34,488 nt of DNA. Source: an uncultured Flavobacteriales bacterium (GTDB lineage: Bacteria > Bacteroidota > Bacteroidia > Flavobacteriales_G > Salibacteraceae). Positions within the stretch are counted from its first letter, which is position 1, and every line of letters starts with the position of its first letter. The stretch is from contig CAJXZP010000044.1 in NCBI GenBank assembly GCA_913062955.1, positions 1 through 34,488 on the forward strand, written 5' to 3'. The position numbers were made by a program, and so were the translations under genes. The notes beneath the pieces are model-generated. The model was not told the origin of the DNA. It worked only from the letters and a program-made list of their open reading frames with translations, and searched no databases. Below are positions 17,299-25,294 of the stretch, in pieces.

Positions 17299-18441
17299 CT
17301 ATTCAAAAGAAAATGAATTAATCGCTTTCACAATGAGGTTTTGCTCCTCTTCCAACAGATCAAAATACAAGGGTAATCGAACCAAAGTATCTGCATACCG
17401 ATCACATTCCATTAAGGCCCTACCATCATGTTTATTTTGATAGAATTCACTTTTATGCAAACTTAAATAATGAAAAACGGATAAAACATCGTGGTCCTTG
17501 AGGTACTGTATTAACTGAGAACGTTGCTTTTTACTTTCGCAAACTAAATAAAACATATGTGCATTATTTGTGGCATACTCAGGCACCCTAGGTAACTTGA
17601 TATTATTAGATCTACACCAATGGGCAAGTTTATTTTGATAGGTATACCAAATCTGGGTTCTACGGGCCTGAATGCCTTCTAAGGACTCTAATTGCGCAAA
17701 TAAAAATGCCGCTACCATTTCCGAAGGTAGAAACGAAGAACCTACATCTACCCAACCATATTTATCGACCTCACCTTTAAAAAAAGCGGATCTATTCGTC
17801 CCTTTTTCCCAAATAATTTCAGCTCGATCATAAAATTGGGCATCGTTGATCGCTAACATTCCACCCTCCCCAGAGATGATGTTTTTGGTTTCATGAAACG
17901 AAAAAGCCGCTAAATGACCTATTGTACCCAGAGCTTTTTTCTCTCCTCTTTTATTGATAAAATAACTATCTATGGCTTGGGCCGCATCTTCGACAACAAA
18001 AAGCTTGTGTTTTTGAGCTACTTCCATAATGAGGTCCATATCACAAGCTACCCCCGCATAATGTACCGGGACGATGGCCTTGGTTTTGGACGTAATTAAA
18101 TCTTCAATTTTGGATTCATCCATACCCGGGTGATTGGGTTTACTATCCGCAAAAACAATTTTCGCCCCCCTTAAAACAAATGCATTCGCAGTACTTACAA
18201 AGGTATAGGAAGGCATAATCACTTCATCACCCTCTTTAATATTCAATAATATTGCGGCCATTTCAAGCGCATCTGTACAAGAGGTCGTCAACAAACACTT
18301 TCCAAACCCAAATTTATGCTCCATCCACTCCTGACACATTCGTGTATATTTTCCATTACCGGATAATTGCCCAGAGTTGACCGCATCATATATATAATGC
18401 GTCTCTTTTCCTGTTAAATGAGGTTTGTTAAATGGTATCAT
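17299..18441 (-). CDS. wecE: dTDP-4-amino-4,6-dideoxygalactose transaminase-like (WecE/RffA, DegT family)
   Basis: This PLP-dependent sugar aminotransferase of the DegT/DnrJ/EryC1/StrS family would convert a dTDP-4-keto-6-deoxyhexose to the 4-amino sugar with glutamate. The 380-residue length matches WecE. The PLP-binding lysine is predicted at Lys186 in the FSFHETKN motif, followed by GEGG. Other family signatures are EDAAQA (151-156), PSYTFVSTANA (78-87) and the N-terminal IPFNKPHLTGKE typical of the WecE subgroup. It lies 22 bases after the GT2 gene and nine bases before the membrane protein gene, so it is surely in one operon with them. RmlA and RmlB, which supply the substrate, are not in the window. 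The exact sugar (galacto or gluco) is inferred from the subgroup. Confidence 0.9.
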   Translation of the reverse strand: MIPFNKPHLTGKETHYIYDAVNSGQLSGNGKYTRMCQEWMEHKFGFGKCLLTTSCTDALEMAAILLNIKEGDEVIMPSYTFVSTANAFVLRGAKIVFADSKPNHPGMDESKIEDLITSKTKAIVPVHYAGVACDMDLIMEVAQKHKLFVVEDAAQAIDSYFINKRGEKKALGTIGHLAAFSFHETKNIISGEGGMLAINDAQFYDRAEIIWEKGTNRSAFFKGEVDKYGWVDVGSSFLPSEMVAAFLFAQLESLEGIQARRTQIWYTYQNKLAHWCRSNNIKLPRVPEYATNNAHMFYLVCESKKQRSQLIQYLKDHDVLSVFHYLSLHKSEFYQNKHDGRALMECDRYADTLVRLPLYFDLLEEEQNLIVKAINSFSFE

Positions 18442-18463
18442 TTGCTTTACAAGTGAATTTGAA

Positions 18464-19402
18464 TTAATCGATGTTTACTACTTCAGATACGATATACAAT
18501 TGACGTCCTTTTACTTCATCAAATATTTTGCCGACATATAAACCAATAATTCCTAGAACAGTTAATATTAAACCACCTAGAAACCAAATTGAAAATACCG
18601 TTGTCGTGAATCCAGGAACCTTAATAACGCCCATGAAATAGGCCAAAACATTATAAAGCGCCACTACAAATGAGAAGATAGAAATCGTAAAACCTAATTT
18701 CACAATTTGCTTTAAAGGTTTATTACTATTAGATAAAATCACGTCTCCTGCTAAGCTCAAAAGAGTCGCAAAAGAATAGGACGAAGTACCTTCTAAACGT
18801 TCTGCATGTTTTACATCAACGGCCGTTGATTTATACCCAAGGTATTGAATTAAAGAAGGGAAAGATCTCGCCCCTTCTTTCATGGCATTAAACTGATGAA
18901 TCACCTTGGCATTATATATTCCAAAGTTGGCAATACTTCCATCAAATTTTAGTCCGCTTAGATAATTATATGCTTTATAAAAAAACTTGGACATCAACTT
19001 CTTACGGAAGCTATCTTTCCTTTGTGTTCTTTTGGCAAAAACAATATCCCAGCCCTCCAACGCCTTATGGTAAAGTTTCGGGATTTCATCTGGACGATCT
19101 TGAAGGTCACAATCCATAACAATGACCCATTCGCCTTTTGCATAGCTTAAACCGGCAGTAATAGCATAGTGCTGTCCAAAATTTCGACTTAAATTAACCC
19201 CCTTTACTCTCGATTCTTTTTCCGCTTCTTTTGAAATAAAATCCCATGAATTATCAGGAGAACAATCGTTCACTAAAATAATTTCGAAATTGGGCGTAAT
19301 TTCGCCAACCGAAGCTAGAATACCTGACACCAAGGCACTGACCATTTTTTCGGCTCGATATACGGGTGACACAATAGATATAAGAGGTTTTTCGCTTGAC
19401 AT
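18464..19402 (-). CDS. GT2 glycosyltransferase with two C-terminal TM helices (GtrB/ArnC/DPM1-like)
   Basis: The 312-residue product has a GT-A fold: SIVSPVYRAE at the start, VNDCSPD with Asp46, NLSRNFGQH (70-78) and the metal-binding DCDLQD (97-102). Two hydrophobic helices lie at about 235-257 and 268-292. This is the architecture of polyprenyl-phosphate sugar synthases such as GtrB, ArnC, CsbB and YkoT, which load one sugar from a nucleotide donor onto undecaprenyl phosphate on the inner leaflet. It starts 10 bases after the acyltransferase stop and is followed by the aminotransferase. The likely donor is therefore the amino sugar made by this operon. This substrate is inference, since GT2 sequences do not reveal their sugar by eye. 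Confidence 0.88.
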   Translation of the reverse strand: MSSEKPLISIVSPVYRAEKMVSALVSGILASVGEITPNFEIILVNDCSPDNSWDFISKEAEKESRVKGVNLSRNFGQHYAITAGLSYAKGEWVIVMDCDLQDRPDEIPKLYHKALEGWDIVFAKRTQRKDSFRKKLMSKFFYKAYNYLSGLKFDGSIANFGIYNAKVIHQFNAMKEGARSFPSLIQYLGYKSTAVDVKHAERLEGTSSYSFATLLSLAGDVILSNSNKPLKQIVKLGFTISIFSFVVALYNVLAYFMGVIKVPGFTTTVFSIWFLGGLILTVLGIIGLYVGKIFDEVKGRQLYIVSEVVNID

Positions 19403-19412
19403 TACTTTCTGA

Positions 19413-20195
19413 TTAAAAAGGTACTGGAGTGAATTTTATTAATTTGGATTGCAATTGGCGCATAAAAGCCACCTCATTTTCCGATCTACGTTTAGTATAC
19501 GTTCTGTCCACAATATTAAAGTAGGAGATATTTTCAGGATCCTTAATCTCCGAAACATCTTCAATAATTTGAATATCATTTGCTATTTCGAACTGGGACA
19601 TTAACGCCCTCTTTTCACCCATAGTAATGGGCGAAAATTGAGGCTTTATTTTCCCTGTTAAATCCTTTGCAGGAGAACCTCCATACACATGATTTTCTTC
19701 CATATTAGAAGTAATTACACTTCCTACTAATGCCATGGACTTATTGGCTGCCACAATTGGAGAAACAATACAATGGCCTACAAACCAAACATCATTTCCG
19801 ATGGTTAATGGGTGGCTACCTTCATAATTACAACCTTCTAAAGGGTCTCCATACCTGATGTGACTCCATAATTGAGAATAAGCACCTATTCCACAATTGT
19901 CACCAATGGTAGTCCCTCCAATACTATCAATTAAAGTGCTTTGACCAATCCATGCATTGTGACCAATACTTAAAGGTTTGTAGCCATGAAAATTTGAGTT
20001 ATGATGAACTTTACAGTAATCACCAATGCTAAAATCATCCATTATTATTTGCACATTTTCGCCAATAAAGGTATTATCCCCAATTTCAATTCTTTTAGCT
20101 TTTCCATTCAGTCCTCTAATAGATGCCGAAGGAGCAATTTGAACATTCTCGCCTAAAATAATTTCTTCTGCTTGGATATTAGTCATATTACTCAT
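19413..20195 (-). CDS. Left-handed beta-helix (hexapeptide) acyltransferase, likely sugar N-acyltransferase
   Basis: The 260-residue product has hexapeptide repeats from about residue 12 to 175: IEIGDNTFIGENV, SIGDYC, LSIGHNAWIG, TTIGDNCGIGAYS and LTIGNDVWFVG. This is the LbH acetyl/acyl-CoA transferase fold. His112 in LWSHIRYGD is a candidate general base. YGGSPAK (171-177) is the usual end of the beta-helix, and an ~80-residue non-repeat tail follows. It is the first gene of the cassette, with the aminotransferase two genes downstream. N-acylation of the 4-amino sugar is therefore the likely role (compare FdtC, VioB), with O-acetylation the alternative. M1 or M4 could be the start. A candidate promoter at 20236-20263 precedes it. 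Confidence 0.85.
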   Translation of the reverse strand: MSNMTNIQAEEIILGENVQIAPSASIRGLNGKAKRIEIGDNTFIGENVQIIMDDFSIGDYCKVHHNSNFHGYKPLSIGHNAWIGQSTLIDSIGGTTIGDNCGIGAYSQLWSHIRYGDPLEGCNYEGSHPLTIGNDVWFVGHCIVSPIVAANKSMALVGSVITSNMEENHVYGGSPAKDLTGKIKPQFSPITMGEKRALMSQFEIANDIQIIEDVSEIKDPENISYFNIVDRTYTKRRSENEVAFMRQLQSKLIKFTPVPF

Positions 20196-20235
20196 CTCAA
20201 AACTTCAATAAAAGAGTTCATTCAACCCCTCTAAA

Positions 20236-20263
20236 CAAAAATAGCCTTTGTGGCCTATTTCAA
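20236..20263 (-). promoter_or_regulatory. Putative promoter of the glycan cassette
   Basis: On the minus strand TATTTTTG (plus-strand CAAAAATA at 20236-20243) is a perfect TAnnTTTG -7 box. TTG (plus-strand CAA at 20261-20263) lies 17 bases upstream. The acyltransferase ATG is about 34 bases beyond the expected start site. The box overlaps the T-tract of a predicted terminator, which lowers confidence. Confidence 0.35.
20238..20260 (-). terminator. Putative intrinsic terminator of the DUF4837 transcription unit
   Basis: On the minus strand AAATAGGCC, loop ACAAA and GGCTATTT form an eight-pair stem with one bulged G, followed by a short T-rich run (TTG then TTT). It lies about 48 bases after the DUF4837 stop and before the glycan cassette. 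Confidence 0.45.
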
Positions 20264-20307
20264 TGCACCCCATGAATGGAAATCAGGTTTATGTTATCTG
20301 AAAGTCC

Positions 20308-21336
20308 TTAAAATGTCACCGACTTAGCAATGGCTTCAATTTCACGGTAATACTCTCGTTTATTAAACTGAGGTGCAAAGGCATATCCAGAGATACAATA
20401 AATCATCCCTTCTTCTTCATTTAAAACAAAATAGGTAACCATTGGCCCACCCATAAAGTCGTTTTCCATACGCCATAAACCATGAAATTCTTTCCCGAAA
20501 TGACTGTAGTAATCCACTTCTTTTGAGGTGGGCGGGTAATAACGGAATTCTGTAGACATGTAACTACCTTCACTAGGACCAGGAATGTATTTCTTTAATA
20601 CCATGTCTCGTTGCTTCAACAATGCTGAATCGAAGAACTGTTGTTTGGCAACGTACGCGTACTTTGTAATCAGTAAACCTTGACTAACTTGATGTTGATA
20701 ACCACCTTTGAGTTTCTCTCTTTCAATTCGAATCCATGCATGGGTTGAATCAATGGTAGCGAGTACGGCTTCTTTGGGAATAAGAGCATCAATACCTAGG
20801 TATTTCTTCAATTGACTTTTAATTTTCTTATTCGGATGTGCTTTATATTTAGCGGCCAAACGATTCAGTTCTTTGGTTTGAATAATGCGAATCATTTGTT
20901 TCGCATTCTCATTAATCAGTTCCACTACTTCATCTCTTGAGCTCCCTTTAATCCGGATCACCAATTGCCCTTTTGCCCACACATCTTTTCGGTATTCGAT
21001 TTCTCCTTTCGCAAAACGATTGGTATCCATTTCTACAATCACTACGCTCCGGAAAGTTTCAAAGATTCGTTCAAAATCGGACGGTTTTGTTTGGACTAAA
21101 TCAAACAAGGCTTCCTCTTGGGGCATTCCATACACAGGAGCTAGAAAATGAGATTTGATAGCGATTCCAATTTGGCCGTTCCATTGACTGTTTGTGCTTA
21201 CAATGAGTACGTCTCCCGGATTACCAGAAACCGACATAAACATCTGGTTTTTCTCATCCCCATCGCATGACGAGAACAGTACTAAAGCCACGGAAAATAC
21301 AAAGCCTATAAATTTAAAATATCGCATAGATTTCAT
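20308..21336 (-). CDS. DUF4837-family lipoprotein
   Basis: The 342-residue product has a lipoprotein signal peptide with lipobox FSSC (Cys24) and no further membrane segments. Early GNPGDVLIVSTNSQW and late HGLWRMENDFMGGP with a YCISGYAFAP segment match what I know of DUF4837, a Bacteroidota-specific lipoprotein family of unknown function. The gene starts eight bases after the stop of the MltD-like gene, so the two are cotranscribed. A periplasmic or outer-membrane role linked to cell-wall remodelling is suggested only by that pairing. A putative intrinsic terminator follows at 20238-20260. Confidence 0.85.
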   Translation of the reverse strand: MKSMRYFKFIGFVFSVALVLFSSCDGDEKNQMFMSVSGNPGDVLIVSTNSQWNGQIGIAIKSHFLAPVYGMPQEEALFDLVQTKPSDFERIFETFRSVVIVEMDTNRFAKGEIEYRKDVWAKGQLVIRIKGSSRDEVVELINENAKQMIRIIQTKELNRLAAKYKAHPNKKIKSQLKKYLGIDALIPKEAVLATIDSTHAWIRIEREKLKGGYQHQVSQGLLITKYAYVAKQQFFDSALLKQRDMVLKKYIPGPSEGSYMSTEFRYYPPTSKEVDYYSHFGKEFHGLWRMENDFMGGPMVTYFVLNEEEGMIYCISGYAFAPQFNKREYYREIEAIAKSVTF

Positions 21337-21344
21337 TTTAATGA

Positions 21345-22838
21345 TTACACCGTACCTACTATAATTTTCGTGCCAACTTTAAGACTGTTATCTCGCAGGC
21401 TGGTGTTCCATCCTTTGATTTTCTCAATGGTCGTCCCTTGTGCTTTCGCAATATCCCAAAGGGTATCACCGGATTTAATTTCGTAATACGTATATTTTGT
21501 ATCCTTAGAATTCACCACTTTTTTAGGGGGCGGACTTTTAGTTTTGGCGGACGCTTTATATTTACTACTTGGGTAAATAACCAGTTTTTGGCCAATCCGT
21601 AATTTATTACTTCTCATACCATTCCATTTCATAATACTGGAAACACTCACATGATATCTATTGGCAATTTTACCTAAATAATCACCCGACCGCACTCGAT
21701 AAACCACCCGATCTTCACTGAATTTTTTGACTTTCTTACCTTGATTAGGCTTCGTTGTTTTAGCCATGGCATAAATGGTATCTTCATTCTGAACAAACAG
21801 CTCTGCTTTTTCATGGGGTAAATACAGAATAGCCGTTTTGTTACTATAAGCCGGAATAAAATTCAATTTATAAGTAGGATTAAAATAAGCGACATCCGCA
21901 ATTTGCATATCCAAGTTTTTCGCAATTTGCTCAAAATCAATGGCTTTTTGAACATGTACGGTATCCATTTCAAAATAAGTGGATTTAGGCATTACTGGAT
22001 ATAAATTATGAGCCGCCCCATTGTTCATTATATAGTTTACCGCAATAAAAGCCGGTACATACCCTCTTGTTTCTCTCGGTAAATAGGCATACAAGTCCCA
22101 ATAATTCCCATCGCTAGAACCAGACCTACGCATGGCACGATTTACATTTCCAGGACCACAGTTATACGCTGCCAACGCCAAATCCCATTTGTGATACATT
22201 CCGTACAGATACTTTAAATAACGACAAGCGGCATCGGTTGATTTAATCGGATCCATTCGCTCATCCATGTACGAATTTTGATGCAAACCATGCATTTTAC
22301 CCGTAGCGTACATAAACTGCCACAATCCCACAGCTCCCGCATGCGAACGTGCTTTTGGGTTTAATCCCGATTCAATTACCGCCAAATATTTTAGCTCCAA
22401 TGGCATCTCATATTTAGCTAGCATCTCCTCCATCATCGGGAAATAATAATGCTGCAACCCTAATAATCGGGCCGTTTGTTTTCTTCGTTTTATGGAATAC
22501 AATCTAATAAACGCAGCCGTACGATCATTGTACACCAAATCGAATGGCGTTAATTGATCCATCGAGTCTAAAATAGTTGCGTAATGTGCACTATCAAACC
22601 GGGGAACACTGTCGGTAGCGTATCCATAAATATTTAAAGACTCTCGATTGGTATCCACTTCACTCATCTCCAAATACGGAATCCGAGCCATGTGATCTAA
22701 CGTATAAACGACTTCATCGCCTTTATCAATAGCGACCGTCTTCACAAGAACAGAATCATTTTCTTGGGGAGCTGCCTCCAATTCCAATACAGAAAAAACA
22801 AATAATATGGTAAAAAGAATATACTTCCTCAAGATCAT
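21345..22838 (-). CDS. mltD: MltD-like lytic transglycosylase with two LysM domains
   Basis: An upstream in-frame ATG at 22952 exists. The ATG at 22838 is preferred because a Sec signal peptide (MILRKYILFTILFVF, ending near LELEA) starts there, giving 497 residues. The SLT domain has YLAVIESGLNP with catalytic Glu156, then GAVGLWQFM and ALAAYNCGPGNV, the three classic transglycosylase motifs. Two LysM domains (about 379-424 and 450-494, each with a SGDxL core) bind glycan strands. The enzyme cleaves peptidoglycan to 1,6-anhydroMurNAc products in the periplasm. E. coli MltD has the same SLT-LysM order. It heads a two-gene unit with the DUF4837 lipoprotein. A -7 box candidate lies at 22894-22901. 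Confidence 0.94.
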   Translation of the reverse strand: MILRKYILFTILFVFSVLELEAAPQENDSVLVKTVAIDKGDEVVYTLDHMARIPYLEMSEVDTNRESLNIYGYATDSVPRFDSAHYATILDSMDQLTPFDLVYNDRTAAFIRLYSIKRRKQTARLLGLQHYYFPMMEEMLAKYEMPLELKYLAVIESGLNPKARSHAGAVGLWQFMYATGKMHGLHQNSYMDERMDPIKSTDAACRYLKYLYGMYHKWDLALAAYNCGPGNVNRAMRRSGSSDGNYWDLYAYLPRETRGYVPAFIAVNYIMNNGAAHNLYPVMPKSTYFEMDTVHVQKAIDFEQIAKNLDMQIADVAYFNPTYKLNFIPAYSNKTAILYLPHEKAELFVQNEDTIYAMAKTTKPNQGKKVKKFSEDRVVYRVRSGDYLGKIANRYHVSVSSIMKWNGMRSNKLRIGQKLVIYPSSKYKASAKTKSPPPKKVVNSKDTKYTYYEIKSGDTLWDIAKAQGTTIEKIKGWNTSLRDNSLKVGTKIIVGTV

Positions 22839-22893
22839 AAAGTGGTAATTATCAATGAATAAACGCCCTGTTTTCAGGAACGAACACAAGCTA

Positions 22894-22901
22894 CAAAGGT
22901 A
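22894..22901 (-). promoter_or_regulatory. Putative -7 box upstream of the MltD-like gene
   Basis: CAAAGGTA on the plus strand is TACCTTTG on the minus strand, a perfect TAnnTTTG match 55 bases before the ATG. The nearest upstream TTG (plus-strand CAA at 22929-22931) is 27 bases away, which is longer than usual. Confidence 0.3.
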
Positions 22902-22971
22902 AACACAGGGACTCCCCTTATCGCGCTGCAAATATTGTTTTTTAACGGCCAAATGTTCAATGAAAATAACG

Positions 22972-24075
22972 TTAAATTTCCCCTATTAATTGCCCAAGGA
23001 CTTGGGTATTTTTTAACACGTCCAATTTCGAGTTCCTCGTTAATTTTTCCAGCGAAACTAAAGCCTCCGCCACCTTTAAGTTTTTCTGACTCCGTACTAC
23101 AAAAACAGGGTGCTGTTTCAAATACATTCCCAAATATTCTTGCTCCGTTTGGCCTGGAGTGGGTACGATTATAGCTGTTTTTCGCAAGGTTACCAAATCC
23201 ATTAGTGTAGAGTACCCCGACCGACAAATAATTCCATGACTGTGTTGCATCAACCATTTCAATTGGGCTGAATTGGCAAAACCCATGGAATAGATATTTC
23301 CATTTTTAACAGTGACTTGGTTTTCCAGCTTCCCGCCTACCATAACCACATCCCGATTCAAAGAAGAGAACTGCTTCACTAAATCTCTTTCAAAATATGA
23401 ACGCATTGGCTCTGGACCAGAAAGGACCGCCAATACAAAACCCGCTTGAAATGGGAAATTCTTCGGTTTCTGTTCGCTCAAGCTAGCCCCCATTCTACTC
23501 AGGATACCGGTATATTTAGGAGTAATTCCCTTTACCTCTGAATGGCCTAATTTACCGGACAGATTAATTAGTCCCCCATTATCGGGTACCCAAACATCGT
23601 CAAAATTAGACAACATTTGCCTCACTCTAGAACAAACAAAAGCCTCAAAAAAAGGAACAATTACCCGAACCTGATGGGTCAGAATAATCGATTTTATTTT
23701 CCGGGAATACATCCCATATCGGTTATCGGAAATTACCACATCCAGCTGCAACTCCGGTATCCAGTTGGCCAGTACCTTATTTTCTTTTTTTATCGCTTTC
23801 AGGATTTTGGGAACCAGCCTAATCATATGCCACAGGAACATAAAACCAGCTTTGGGATAAGTAATTTGATAACTCGGTAAATCTCGAACGGATAAATCGG
23901 GATATTGCGATTCCAAAAACTTTTTTGCGTCCCCATCGGAGGCTAAAAAAACATGGTGACCCTCTGCTAAAAGAGCATCAATAATGGGTACACATCGGGA
24001 GGCATGTCCAATCCCCCAGTTTAAGGGTGCTACCAATACGTTTTTCTTCAAATCCAGTTTTTCTGCTTTGTCCAA
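22972..24075 (-). CDS. MurG-like (GT28/GT1 fold) glycosyltransferase, TTG start
   Basis: The 367-residue product starts with VLVAPLNWGIGHASRCVPII, the glycine-rich loop of GT-B glycosyltransferases related to MurG. The C-terminal half contains ICRSGYSTLMDLV and PTPGQTEQEYL, the GT28-like donor site. There is no transmembrane segment, so it is probably cytosolic or peripheral. The first codon is TTG at 24075-24073; a stop lies seven codons upstream with no in-frame ATG between, and the next in-frame ATG is deep inside the fold. The acceptor and sugar are unknown. It diverges from trmB and is followed by the mltD unit 133 bases on. Confidence 0.82.
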   Translation of the reverse strand: MDKAEKLDLKKNVLVAPLNWGIGHASRCVPIIDALLAEGHHVFLASDGDAKKFLESQYPDLSVRDLPSYQITYPKAGFMFLWHMIRLVPKILKAIKKENKVLANWIPELQLDVVISDNRYGMYSRKIKSIILTHQVRVIVPFFEAFVCSRVRQMLSNFDDVWVPDNGGLINLSGKLGHSEVKGITPKYTGILSRMGASLSEQKPKNFPFQAGFVLAVLSGPEPMRSYFERDLVKQFSSLNRDVVMVGGKLENQVTVKNGNIYSMGFANSAQLKWLMQHSHGIICRSGYSTLMDLVTLRKTAIIVPTPGQTEQEYLGMYLKQHPVFVVRSQKNLKVAEALVSLEKLTRNSKLDVLKNTQVLGQLIGEI

Positions 24076-24118
24076 AAATACTTCATCCCAGGGCTATCTC
24101 CCTTCTGCTCACCTCGCT

Positions 24119-24126
24119 TATTTTTG
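24119..24126 (+). promoter_or_regulatory. Putative -7 box of trmB
   Basis: TATTTTTG is a perfect TAnnTTTG match ending 17 bases before the preferred trmB ATG. No -33 TTG is seen at the expected place. Confidence 0.4.
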
Positions 24127-24143
24127 CACAAAATTTTTTAAGG

Positions 24144-24854
24144 ATGTCGAATAAGAATAAGCTGAACAGATTTGCCGATTGTGCCAAATTTGAAAACGTG
24201 ATGGAACCTTCATTGAAAGATGTTATTGATGACCAAAATGGCGGTGCTATCCTCCCCCATCCCATCCAAGGGAATTGGCGGAGTGAATTTTATTCCAATG
24301 ACAATCCTGTGGTTTTAGAATTGGCCTGTGGAGGGGGTGAATATACAGTAGCCTTGGCCCGACAAAATGCCGAGAAAAATTATTTGGGAGTGGATATTAA
24401 AGGAGCTCGTTTATGGAAAGGAGCCAAAATCGCTTTGGATGAAGGTTTAGGTAATGCAGGTTTTTTACGTACTCGAATTGATTTTATCACCTCGTTCTTT
24501 AAGAAGGATGAAGTAGACGAAATTTGGATTACGTTTCCGGACCCTCAACCCCAAAAAAACCGGGCTCGAAAACGATTAACCGCTCCTATGTTTATTGAAC
24601 GTTACCGGGAATTTTTAAAACCTGGTGCGGTTATTCATCTGAAACATGACAACGATTTTTTCTTTAATTATACTTTGGAGCAAATTGATGAGTGTGGATA
24701 TACTTTAGAGTTTTGCTCGCATGATATTTATGCTGAATTAGATAAAGTGGAAGATGAAAAACTAAGAGAGGTATTACAAACCAAAACCTATTATGAGGAC
24801 AAGTTCTCCGAAATTGGGCATGTAATTAAATACCTCCGTTTTAGAATTTCGTAA
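24144..24854 (+). CDS. trmB: tRNA (guanine-N7-)-methyltransferase
   Basis: TrmB uses S-adenosylmethionine to make m7G46 in the tRNA variable loop. The ATG at 24144 is preferred over an upstream in-frame ATG at 24027, because the latter lies in the divergent neighbour and adds 39 residues absent from TrmB. The 236-residue product has the SAM-binding motif LELACGGGEYT, then YLGVDIKGARLWKGA, and the family signature FPDPQPQKNRARKRL. The usual FPDPW has Gln in place of Trp here, as I recall from other Bacteroidota TrmB. The C-terminus ends in TKYE-like YYEDKFSEIGH. The alkyltransferase-like gene begins two bases after its stop, so the two are cotranscribed. Confidence 0.95.
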   Translation: MSNKNKLNRFADCAKFENVMEPSLKDVIDDQNGGAILPHPIQGNWRSEFYSNDNPVVLELACGGGEYTVALARQNAEKNYLGVDIKGARLWKGAKIALDEGLGNAGFLRTRIDFITSFFKKDEVDEIWITFPDPQPQKNRARKRLTAPMFIERYREFLKPGAVIHLKHDNDFFFNYTLEQIDECGYTLEFCSHDIYAELDKVEDEKLREVLQTKTYYEDKFSEIGHVIKYLRFRIS

Positions 24855-24856
24855 GG

Positions 24857-25222
24857 ATGACTACCATTAAATTATCTGAAAAAAACAAAGATTTTTTTGA
24901 TAGAGTATATCAGGTGGCACGGCTCATCCCGTACGGTAGAGCCACCAGTTACGGAGCAATAGGCAAATACCTGGGCTCTGCCCGTTCGGCTCGAATGGTG
25001 GGTTGGGCCATGAACGGATGTACCCAAACGGATAGCGATATCCCTGCACATCGAGTGGTGAATCGATTAGGGGTGCTTTCTGGCAAAAACCATTTTACGA
25101 CTCCTACGTTAATGCAAGAAAAACTGGAAGCCGAAGGAATTCAAGTTAAGGACGACCAAATTGTTGGTTTTAAGAATGTTTTCTGGGACCCAGAGATAGC
25201 GTTAGCTATTGATAACTGTTAA
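24857..25222 (+). CDS. Alkyltransferase-like protein (ATL), MGMT fold without acceptor cysteine
   Basis: The 121-residue product is the DNA-binding domain of the O6-alkylguanine-DNA alkyltransferase (MGMT) family. PYGRATSYGAIG (25-36) and the arginine-finger helix SARMVGWAM (44-52) are present. The catalytic PCHRV motif reads IPAHRVV, with Ala64 in place of the acceptor Cys. ATL proteins with Trp or Ala here bind O6-alkylguanine without removing the alkyl group and hand the lesion to nucleotide excision repair. UvrC is in the same window but 11 kb away and not in the same operon. It follows trmB by two bases. Cys55 and Cys121 are not in the active-site position. Confidence 0.92.
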   Translation: MTTIKLSEKNKDFFDRVYQVARLIPYGRATSYGAIGKYLGSARSARMVGWAMNGCTQTDSDIPAHRVVNRLGVLSGKNHFTTPTLMQEKLEAEGIQVKDDQIVGFKNVFWDPEIALAIDNC

Positions 25223-25265
25223 AATCACCCGTTCAATAATTAAACCCCTATTCAAAAGTTAATCC

Positions 25266-25273
25266 TATTTTTG
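25266..25273 (+). promoter_or_regulatory. Putative -7 box of the two-component operon
   Basis: TATTTTTG is a perfect TAnnTTTG match ending 21 bases before the kinase ATG at 25295, predicting a leader of about 15 bases. No TTG is present at the ideal -33 position. Confidence 0.45.
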
Positions 25274-25294
25274 AAATAGAATTACTGCTAAACT

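Noticed and set aside
22839-23257. Minus-strand frames of up to 127 codons over the 5' side of the mltD region and the end of the glycosyltransferase gene
   Set aside because: They overlap the end of the glycosyltransferase in another frame and the intergenic promoter region, and show no recognisable domain or signal.
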